This document shows positions 7,780 through 14,012 of a DNA stretch of 33,578 bases, in pieces. Under the pieces are notes generated by a model. It was not told where the DNA came from. It was given only the letters and a program-made list of their open reading frames with translations, and ran no database searches. Position 1 is the stretch's first letter, and each line of letters starts with the position of its first letter. The stretch is taken from NCBI RefSeq assembly GCF_003436425.1, contig NZ_QSPK01000026.1:1-33578 (forward strand). The letters are read 5' to 3'. The stretch comes from Eubacterium sp. TM05-53 (lineage in GTDB: Bacteria; Bacillota_I; Bacilli_A; Erysipelotrichales; Erysipelotrichaceae). Both the position numbers and the translations under genes were made by a program.

Positions 7780-8553
7780 ATGAATCAAGAAGAAAGAAGA
7801 GTATATTTAATTCAATATTTATTGAATGAAGATAGTCAATATGAAGATATTTCAATACCTCATAATGCGTTTGATCAAAAGAAACTGTTAAGAGCCTTAA
7901 TGAATGTGCGTATTCCTAAACCTATTAAAAATAAATTTCTTACTGTTCAAGATGAATATTTAAAAGAAGAGATTCAAAGGAAAGGGATTGTTTCGATTGA
8001 TGATCTTGATGAAATTCAAAAAGATTTATATGTTTGGCAAGGCGATATCACAACTTTAAAATGTGATGCGGTCGTCAATGCAGCCAACAGTCAAATGCTT
8101 GGATGTTTCTGTCCCAATCATGGATGTATTGATAATGCGATTCATACGTATGCAGGTATACAACTTCGTTTAAAGATGCATGCAATTATGTCTTCACAAC
8201 AAACTTTAGAAGAAACGGGTAGGGCAAAAATTACATCGGCATATAATTTGCCATGTCAATATATCTTACATACCGTAGGTCCTATTGTTCGTGGTGTTGT
8301 GACTAAAAAAGATAAAGCGGACTTAAAAAATTGTTACACAAGTTGTTTAGAACTAGCTGAAAAGATGGGTTTAAAAAGTATCGCATTCTGTTGTATTTCA
8401 ACAGGGGAATTTCATTTCCCAAATGATTTGGCTGCACAAATTGCGATAGAAACTGTAAAGGAATATAAAAGGAAAACATCGAGTGAAATGAAGGTGATAT
8501 TTAATGTTTTTAAATCTTTGGACAAACAAATCTACACAGACTTACTTGGATAA
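7780..8553 (+). CDS. Zinc-containing macrodomain protein-ADP-ribose hydrolase
   Basis: It removes ADP-ribose from proteins. Residues 1-85 are the helical N-terminal extension typical of the bacterial zinc macrodomains of streptococci and staphylococci. Residues 86-257 are the macrodomain, with V-V-N-A-A-N-S-Q-M-L-G and the Cys/His cluster G-C-F-C-P-N-H-G-C-I-D-N-A-I-H that fits the family's zinc site, then the loop I-A-F-C-C-I-S-T-G-E-F-H-F-P. It starts 2 nt after the ATPase stop and overlaps the sirtuin gene by 50 nt. Macrodomain and SirTM pairs reverse and make protein ADP-ribosylation. The lipoate-ligase and GcvH-like partners common in such operons are absent here. Confidence 0.92.
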   Translation: MNQEERRVYLIQYLLNEDSQYEDISIPHNAFDQKKLLRALMNVRIPKPIKNKFLTVQDEYLKEEIQRKGIVSIDDLDEIQKDLYVWQGDITTLKCDAVVNAANSQMLGCFCPNHGCIDNAIHTYAGIQLRLKMHAIMSSQQTLEETGRAKITSAYNLPCQYILHTVGPIVRGVVTKKDKADLKNCYTSCLELAEKMGLKSIAFCCISTGEFHFPNDLAAQIAIETVKEYKRKTSSEMKVIFNVFKSLDKQIYTDLLG

Positions 8554-9372
8554 GATTGAAAAAGTAAAAGAGATATTAAGTGATTGTGATGCGATTGTGA
8601 TTGGAGCTGGAGCCGGATTATCAGCGGCTGCCGGATTTGAATATAGTGGCCAACGCTTTGATACGTATTTTGCGGATTTTAAACAAAAATATAAAATTGA
8701 AGACATGTACTCTGGAGGCTTTTATCCATTTGAATCATTGGAAGAATATTGGGCCTATTGGAGTCGATATATATGGATCAATCGGTATATGGATGCAACT
8801 GAAGATGTATATGAAACGTTATTGTCTTTGGTGAAGGATAAAGATTATTTTGTGCTTACCACAAATGTAGATCATTGTTTTCAAAAGGCGGGTTTTGATA
8901 AAAAAAGACTGTTCTATACACAAGGAGATTATGGCTTGTTTCAATGTATGACACCTTGTCATAATGAAACGTATGAAAATAAAGATTTGATTTTAGAAAT
9001 GGTTTCTAAACAAAAAGATATGAAGATACCGACTGAATTGATCCCAAAATGTCCACATTGTGGTAAACCCATGACAATGAATCTTAGATGTGACAATACA
9101 TTTGTAGAAGATGAAGGATGGCACAAGGCAAGTCAAAGATTTTTAGATTTTATTCGTACGAGAAAAATCTAAAAATAGTTTTCTTAGAATTAGGGGTTGG
9201 CTTTAATACACCAGCCATTATTAAATATCCATTTATGCAGATGACGATGCATAATCCAAACGCAACCTATGTTTGTATCAATCAACAAAATATATTGTGT
9301 CCTAAAGAAATTCAATCTCAATCCATTTGTATGCAAGAAGATATTTATAAAGTAATACAAGATCTAAAATAA
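8504..9372 (+). pseudogene. Macrodomain-linked sirtuin (SirTM-type ADP-ribosyltransferase), frameshifted
   Basis: SirTM enzymes transfer ADP-ribose from NAD to proteins. G-A-G-A-G-L-S-A-A-A-G-F (NAD site), T-T-N-V-D-H and C-P-H-C-G (zinc ribbon) are visible. Q140 in T-Q-G-D-Y-G stands where classical sirtuins have the catalytic His, a SirTM hallmark. The first frame stops at 9170-9172 after R-T-R-K-I. The missing C-terminus (N-L-K-I-V-F-L-E-L-G-V-G-F-N-T, ending 9372) continues in the -1 frame. One extra A in the A5 run 9163-9167, or a -1 slip of the Lys codon there, restores R-T-R-K-N-L-K-I-V exactly. Either a deletion, a sequencing error or true recoding is possible. The start overlaps the macrodomain gene; an AAGGTG site precedes ATG 8504. 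Confidence 0.85.
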
Positions 9373-9373
9373 A

Positions 9374-9400
9374 AGGAAAAGCGAAATGCTTTTCCTGTTT
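9374..9400. terminator. Bidirectional terminator between sirtuin and HU genes
   Basis: AGGAAAAGC 9374-9382, loop GAAAT, GCTTTTCCT 9388-9396, then GTTTT on plus. On minus it is followed by TTTATTTT. It serves two convergent genes. Confidence 0.85.
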
Positions 9401-9405
9401 TGATA

Positions 9406-9690
9406 TTATTTATTAACAGCTTCTTTTAATGCTTTGGCAACTTTGAACTTAACAGACTTGCTGGCTTCAATTTGAATCTTTTCTTTTGTTAGAGGATTGA
9501 ATCCTTCTCTAGCTTTTCTTTCTGTGATTTCAAATTTTCCAAATCCTGCAAGATCCACCGTTTTTCCTTCACTCAATCCTTCAAAGATTTGTGTTAAGGC
9601 TGAATCAACAACTTCAGTAATGTCCTTTTTAGTTAAGTGAGAATCTTCGGCAATGTTAGAAATGATGTCCTTTTTAGTTAATTTTTCCAT
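9406..9690 (-). CDS. hup: HU-family nucleoid DNA-binding protein
   Basis: A dimeric histone-like protein that bends DNA. Length 94 aa is typical. L-T-K-K-D-I-I-S-N-I-A at the N-terminus and the signature G-F-G-K-F-E-I-T-E-R-K-A-R-E-G-F-N-P-L-T in the beta-arm region identify it. The start ATG 9690 has AAAGGAGA upstream. It lies 23 nt behind the Nudix gene on the same strand, so the two may share a transcript. HU versus IHF cannot be settled strictly, but HU is the expected form here. Confidence 0.95.
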   Translation of the reverse strand: MEKLTKKDIISNIAEDSHLTKKDITEVVDSALTQIFEGLSEGKTVDLAGFGKFEITERKAREGFNPLTKEKIQIEASKSVKFKVAKALKEAVNK

Positions 9691-9713
9691 GTTTATAAGT
9701 CTCCTTTACATCC

Positions 9714-10259
9714 TTATAATACGCCTTTTTTAATCATAAGCCAACCCATTAGATGAATTGGTTGGACAAATTCATTGTTTTTAATTAAATCGTTGATTTC
9801 ATCTTCTGTATATTCTTTAACTTCTAAAAATTCAGTGGAATCTAGATGCTGATCACATGCCTTTTCACAATCATCGGCATAATATAAAAATGCGTAATTA
9901 TCCGAAATAGTCGGATTACTAGGAATGGTATAAATATGTTTCCAGTTATTTGAAATATAGCCAGTTTCTTCTTCAAGTTCACGCTTAGCTGCAAGTAGTG
10001 CACTGTCTTTTTCATCACCTTCAATGCCACCTGCACAAAATTCAGTGGTCACTTTTTTTAAGCCATGTCTATATTGACGTACAGTTATATACTTATCATC
10101 TTTTGTTCTTGCGATAATCACGACAAAGTTTCTTCTTGAATAGTTATAGAAAGGGGAGAATTCCTTTCCATCGGGAAGAATAAAAGACTCTTTACGAAAG
10201 TCGATCCATTCATCTTGTACAATGTGTTCTGTTTTATTTAATTTCCAATTTAAATCCAT
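9714..10259 (-). CDS. Nudix hydrolase, ADP-ribose pyrophosphatase-like
   Basis: It hydrolyses nucleoside diphosphates linked to another group; the likeness is to ADP-ribose pyrophosphatases, with V-R-Q-Y-R-H-G near residue 62 and the A-G-G-I-E-G segment before the box. The catalytic half of the Nudix box, K-R-E-L-E-E-E-T-G-Y, is intact, while the spacing from the leading Gly to it is one or two residues off canonical. I prefer ATG 10259 because GGGTG stands at proper distance; a GTG at 10268 would overlap that site. If the substrate is ADP-ribose, it would complement the macrodomain/sirtuin pair located convergently about 1 kb away; that link is only inference. Confidence 0.85.
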   Translation of the reverse strand: MDLNWKLNKTEHIVQDEWIDFRKESFILPDGKEFSPFYNYSRRNFVVIIARTKDDKYITVRQYRHGLKKVTTEFCAGGIEGDEKDSALLAAKRELEEETGYISNNWKHIYTIPSNPTISDNYAFLYYADDCEKACDQHLDSTEFLEVKEYTEDEINDLIKNNEFVQPIHLMGWLMIKKGVL

Positions 10260-10275
10260 TTTTATCACCCAAGAT

Positions 10276-10305
10276 ATTATAAAACAATTAAAAAAAATAG
10301 TGCAA
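10276..10305 (-). promoter_or_regulatory. Promoter of the Nudix-HU unit
   Basis: On the minus strand TTGCAC (10300-10305), an 18-bp spacer and TATAAT (10276-10281). The -35 box lies inside the terminator stem of the upstream ECF gene. Confidence 0.5.
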
Positions 10306-10321
10306 CCAAAGTTACACTATT
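10285..10321 (-). terminator. Terminator of the ECF S-component gene
   Basis: An 11-bp stem with one G-U pair on the minus strand (arms 10311-10321 and 10296-10306), loop TTTG, then a run of U interrupted by AA. Confidence 0.85.
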
Positions 10322-10327
10322 CATTGA

Positions 10328-10963
10328 CTATGCTTGTTGTGCGATTCCAACGTATCTTGAACTTAATGCAGTCGCTAAAGCCATATTTGAAACAACAGCT
10401 ACGATGACTTCAGGAATCATGTTTGTTCCGATGACACCAGCCATAACACCGTTTAATGCAGCTTGGCTAATGCCTAAAGCTTGTGAGTATTGAGGACCGA
10501 ATAAGATAACAATCAATCCTAATACCATGATTGTGTGGCATACTGTTGCTACTGCAGCGGCAATACCTGCAGCAACTGGAGTATTTTTCGCATATTTTTT
10601 AGTGAATTTAAATACATAACCAGCAATTACACCTAATAAAATACGTGGAACTAAAGCTATAACTAAACTAAAGAAGTTACCAGAAATTCCACCAACTGTT
10701 ACGAATGGAGAGAAGACAAAGCTTGTGATTCCAGGTGTCATTGTAGCACCGATGACTGATGTACATCCGAATACGAATCCTAAGAAAGCTCCTGCAGCAG
10801 GTCCCATTGTGCTAGCCAAGATAATTACAGGCACGTGCATCAATGTAACACTTAATGCGTTAATACGTAAGTATCCAATTGGTGTTAGATACATGATGAT
10901 TTCGATGGCCAAAAATAAAGCCAACACGCACATCTGGCGTACTGATAGTTTTGATTTGTTCAT
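10328..10963 (-). CDS. ECF transporter S component, probable vitamin uptake
   Basis: A membrane protein of 211 residues with about six hydrophobic segments. L-M-H-V-P-V-I-I-L-A-S-T-M-G-P, G-A-F-L-G-F-V-F-G and F-S-P-F-V-T-V-G-G match the ECF_trnsprt-type substrate-binding subunits. Among characterised members the layout is closest to pantothenate-type proteins, but the ligand is uncertain. It needs EcfA, EcfA' and EcfT from elsewhere in the genome. I chose ATG 10963 because AGGAGG lies at 10968-10973 on the complement; the longer frame to 11029 has no such support. It has its own promoter at 11075-11103 and its own terminator. Confidence 0.85.
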   Translation of the reverse strand: MNKSKLSVRQMCVLALFLAIEIIMYLTPIGYLRINALSVTLMHVPVIILASTMGPAAGAFLGFVFGCTSVIGATMTPGITSFVFSPFVTVGGISGNFFSLVIALVPRILLGVIAGYVFKFTKKYAKNTPVAAGIAAAVATVCHTIMVLGLIVILFGPQYSQALGISQAALNGVMAGVIGTNMIPEVIVAVVSNMALATALSSRYVGIAQQA

Positions 10964-11074
10964 ATTTCCTCCTACTTTCGTTTCTTTACAGAATACGATG
11001 TAACTAATCAAATTGATGCCTTCATACATAGATTATGGTCATGCGATCCATATCCACAAAAAAACATCTTAAAC

Positions 11075-11103
11075 ATTCTACAATAAAAAAAAACAGGAAT
11101 CAA
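11075..11103 (-). promoter_or_regulatory. Promoter of the ECF S-component gene
   Basis: Minus strand: TTGATT (11098-11103), a 17-bp spacer with nine T, and TAGAAT (11075-11080). The leader would be about 105 nt; I recognise no riboswitch in it, only a short ATGG/CCAT hairpin near 11035-11051. Confidence 0.6.
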
Positions 11104-11261
11104 GTCTATTTCCTTAAGTAAAGAAGTATTGGTTTCGATAGGGTACAACGCAGATTATCTTTAATTTTTTTTAAAGCTCCTCTTTTGCAAATGGGTGGTA
11201 AGTGACAAATTGTTACAGGCAATGGTATAATTAGAACGCTTGTAGAAAAGCAGCTTTTGAA

Positions 11262-11339
11262 GAGTTTCATGAGGTGAATAACCATCAAGAGGAACTTGGC
11301 GGTTCTGGTTATTCATCTCGTGAAACTCCGAACCGCCAA
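11262..11339. repeat. Two interleaved inverted repeats (A-B-A'-B' order)
   Basis: A 22-nt arm at 11262-11283 matches the reverse complement of 11307-11328 with two mismatches, both G-U-compatible in RNA. A second perfect 10-nt pair (TTGGCGGTTC 11296-11305, GAACCGCCAA 11330-11339) has one arm inside the first loop and one outside. The two stems therefore form a pseudoknot or exclude one another. Short minus-strand frames here (11106-11343) match nothing I know; a decayed mobile element is possible. Together with the small RNA and promoters this fills the 535-nt gene-free stretch 10964-11498. Confidence 0.6.
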
Positions 11340-11349
11340 ACACAAATGA

Positions 11350-11408
11350 ATAAAAAAACTGGAAGGACGTATCCCTCCAGGTTGAGCGCCACAGTGCACT
11401 CCTTCGTC
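11350..11408 (-). ncRNA. Predicted tiny two-hairpin RNA or attenuator
   Basis: A promoter (see 11415-11443) would start RNA near 11408. The first hairpin, GAGUGC/GCGCUC (11384-11401), has the hexaloop ACUGUG. After AAC comes a terminator: CUGGAGGGA, loop UACG, UCCUUCCAG (11359-11380), then U7. GAAGGA at the 5' end (11400-11405) can pair with UCCUUC in the terminator, giving an alternative fold. It could be a free sRNA of about 58 nt, or an attenuator for transcription toward 11340 and below. Confidence 0.45.
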
Positions 11409-11414
11409 AAAGTT

Positions 11415-11443
11415 AATATAACATAATTTGTTTAAAAATGTAA
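11415..11443 (-). promoter_or_regulatory. Promoter of the tiny RNA
   Basis: Minus strand TTACAT (11438-11443), a 17-bp spacer and TATATT (11415-11420). It begins right at the tail of the htrA terminator. Confidence 0.5.
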
Positions 11444-11477
11444 TAAAAGACTGCTTAGAATATAATCTAAACAGTCT
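11441..11477 (-). terminator. Terminator of htrA
   Basis: A 12-bp stem on the minus strand (arms 11466-11477 and 11448-11459, one G-U pair), a 6-nt loop, then TTTTATTA. Confidence 0.85.
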
Positions 11478-11498
11478 AGTTTTTTTTGATTTTATGTC

Positions 11499-12482
11499 CT
11501 AGTTCCAAAAGTCGAATGGAGAAGTGGAATCGTCATCATCTTCATTATTGTTATAGTAAGAAGATTGTGTCGATGATTTACTTACATCTTTTCCTTGAAG
11601 CATGGTATTGATAGAATCTTTGACATCGCTGATCGCAATCGCATAGCCCATACCTTCTACATCGGTATCACTAAATTTAGCGGAGTTGATGCCAATCAAT
11701 TCACCACTCATATTAAGTAGGGCACCACCAGAGTTTCCTGGATTGATCGCAGCATCGGTTTGAATATACGATTGTGATTTGTCTGTATCTGAACTTGTTG
11801 AAACACTACGATTTGTAGCCGATACAATACCTGTTGTAACACTTTGACCATAACCTAACGCATTACCAATCGCAACGACTTGTTCTCCAACTTGAAGTTT
11901 GTCACTGTCTCCAATCGTCGCAATCGCAATTTGTTTTAAAGTATCTTCACTTAAGTCTTTTGTCTTGATGGAAATCACAGCTAAGTCACGATTTTCATCT
12001 ACACCTTTTACTGTAGCTACAACATTTGTATTATCCGCTAATGTACAAGTTAAGGTCTTGGCATTTTCAATAACATGATAGTTTGTCAAAATATCGATTT
12101 CACCATTCTTTTTATTGATGATCACACCACTACCTACACTTGTATTTTCTTGTTGCGTAAACGGATTGCTTCTTGAGTTATTTCCATACATACTAAAATA
12201 ATTTTGTACATCCGATACCGAAACGTTGGTAATCGATACAATACTTGGCATACAATTTTGAGCGACTGCACTCACATTTGAAGTGGTTGAACTTGAAGTT
12301 TTCAAAACATTTGTGCTTTGAACTGTTGTATTTTGTTTATTATAGTTATCAACCACATAGTTGACACCTTGAAAACTTCCAGCCGCAACTACACCAAATG
12401 TGGCCGCACTCAATACAAGCTTTGTACCTTTCTTTAATAATTTATGATTTGAATTTGGAATTTTTGGCATTTCATTTTTCAT
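11499..12482 (-). CDS. htrA: HtrA/DegP-like membrane-anchored serine protease without PDZ domain
   Basis: An extracytoplasmic quality-control protease. A cytosolic N-terminus of about 20 residues and a membrane anchor near 21-44 precede a Ser/Thr/Asn-rich linker and a trypsin-like domain. The triad is visible: His in T-N-Y-H-V-I-E-N-A, Asp in N-R-D-L-A-V-I-S-I and Ser in I-N-P-G-N-S-G-G-A-L-L-N. The usual C-terminal PDZ domain is missing: after I-S-D-V-K-D-S-I the protein ends in a short Ser/Asn stretch and an acidic tail (N-N-E-D-D-D-D). A good terminator follows at once, so the short form (327 aa) looks natural and not a truncation by frameshift. AAGGAGG precedes the ATG. It lies 61 nt behind gltD and could be read from that operon. 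Confidence 0.92.
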   Translation of the reverse strand: MKNEMPKIPNSNHKLLKKGTKLVLSAATFGVVAAGSFQGVNYVVDNYNKQNTTVQSTNVLKTSSSTTSNVSAVAQNCMPSIVSITNVSVSDVQNYFSMYGNNSRSNPFTQQENTSVGSGVIINKKNGEIDILTNYHVIENAKTLTCTLADNTNVVATVKGVDENRDLAVISIKTKDLSEDTLKQIAIATIGDSDKLQVGEQVVAIGNALGYGQSVTTGIVSATNRSVSTSSDTDKSQSYIQTDAAINPGNSGGALLNMSGELIGINSAKFSDTDVEGMGYAIAISDVKDSINTMLQGKDVSKSSTQSSYYNNNEDDDDSTSPFDFWN

Positions 12483-12484
12483 GT

Positions 12485-12513
12485 CCTTGTACCTCCTTAT
12501 TTACAATACAAGG
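12485..12513 (-). promoter_or_regulatory. Hairpin presenting the htrA ribosome binding site
   Basis: CCTTGTA 12507-12513 and TACAAGG 12485-12491 (minus-strand reading) form a 7-bp stem whose 15-nt loop holds AAGGAGG. The stem ends 2 nt before the ATG, so it could modulate initiation. Confidence 0.4.
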
Positions 12514-12543
12514 ATATCGCAATAAGCTTAAATGAACTTTAAA

Positions 12544-13997
12544 TTATTCCATATTTGTGTAACCCATTAAATACGTATCCACTTCTTTTGCACACTCTTT
12601 ACCTTCATGAATAGCCCATACAACTAAGGATTGACCTCTATGACAATCTCCAGCTGTAAAGTATTTATCTTTTACTTGATATGAATTTGGTTGAGTCACA
12701 ATTGTATTTCTTTGTGAAGTTTCTAATTTAAAGCTTTTCTTTAAATCATCCTCAACACCAATAAAACCAGCCGCAATCAATAATAGATCGCAATCTAAGA
12801 CTTGTTCAGAACCCTTAACTTCTTCAAGCTTTCCATTGTTGAATTGTACTTTTACGGTTTTGATCTGTTTTAAATTTTTCTTATCATCTAAGATACACTC
12901 TTTCACGGTTGTTTCATAAATACGAGGATCCTTTTTAAAGACGGCAATCGCTTCTTCTTGACCATAATCTGTCTTACAGATCTTAGGCCATTCTGGCTAA
13001 GGATTACTTTCTAGTCTTTCATCTGGGGCTTTAGGCATCATTTCAATTTGTACAACACTTGCACAACCCTGACGAATACTTGTACCAACACAATCATTTC
13101 CAGTATCACCACCACCGACAATGACGACATGTTTATATTTGGCAGAAATTTCTTCGGTGTTATCCAACAAATGTTTAGTGGCCTTTGTAAGATAGTCCAC
13201 CGCAAAATAAATGCCTGTACAATCACGATTCTTTACATTTAGATCACGTGCTTTTTTAGATCCTGTCGCAAAAATAATCGCATCGAATTCTTTTTCCAAT
13301 TCCTTTTTGGTGATGTCTTTACCTACATTCACATTCGTTTTAAAAATGATTCCTTCTTGCTTAAGAATATCTAATCTTCTTTGAATGACATTCTTTTCAA
13401 GCTTCATATTTGGAATACCATACATCAATAAACCACCAATACGATCTTCTTTTTCAAAGACAGTCACAGAATGACCTCTTCGATTTAAATCATGAGCTAG
13501 TGCAAGTCCTGCAGGACCTGAACCAATGATGGCGACCTTTTTATCCGAACGAACACTAGGAATATAGGCTTTCATCCAATCATTTTTATAGGCTGTTTCA
13601 ATTGTATACAATTCATTTTTTTGATTGTGACAGGTTCTTGATCTAAACCATTCAAACAAGCCTTTTCGCAAAGGGCAGGGCATACACGGCCAGTAAATTC
13701 AGGGAATGGATTTGTTTTTAATAATCTGGATAAAGCTCTTTTATCGTTGCCATTATAGATTTCATCATTCCATTCCGGAATCAAGTTGTGTAAAGGACAG
13801 CCAGTCACCATGTTTTTTAATTTAATGGCTGACTGACAAAAGGGAACGCCACAGTTCATGCAGCGTGCACCTTGTTTACGTCTAGTTTCTTCATCTAAAA
13901 AAGGATGAAATTCATTAAAGTTTGTGATACGAGAAAGAGGTTGGATGGCCTCGTTTTCTTGTCTTTCATATTCTAAAAATCCTGTTGGTTTTCCCAT
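12544..13997 (-). pseudogene. gltD: Glutamate synthase small subunit GltD, disrupted twice
   Basis: GltD passes electrons from NADPH to GltB. N-terminal Fe-S cysteines ([22 protein letters not shown]), the FAD site I-I-G-S-G-P-A-G-L-A, the NADPH site V-I-V-G-G-G-D-T-G-N-D and the C-terminal T-A-G-D-C-H-R-G-Q-S-L are all there. The total of about 485 codons is normal. Lesion 1: an A7 run (13616-13622 on the complement) is one A short, so the first frame ends after M-I-G at 13572; adding one A gives [12 protein letters not shown]. Lesion 2: TAG at 12997-12999 replaces the conserved Trp in E-S-N-P-W-P-E-W-P, a single G-to-A change. The frame continues to 12544. It lies 15 nt behind intact gltB. 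Neither lesion alone allows full-length protein. Confidence 0.9.
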
Positions 13998-14012
13998 AAT
14001 CCTTCATCCTTT

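Noticed and set aside
9118..9372. Independent small gene starting at 9118
   Set aside because: Its residues from the A5 run onward complete the sirtuin C-terminus; the first residues are out-of-frame sirtuin sequence.
11106..11343. Two 60-residue minus-strand frames as genes
   Set aside because: They overlap the palindromes, lack ribosome sites and match no family.
12997..12999. Amber recoding as Trp or another amino acid
   Set aside because: TAG is used as an ordinary stop elsewhere (for example hxlR), and no recoding structure is visible.
13610..13625. Programmed -1 frameshift in gltD
   Set aside because: A7 could slip, but a second nonsense lesion downstream makes damage or error more likely.
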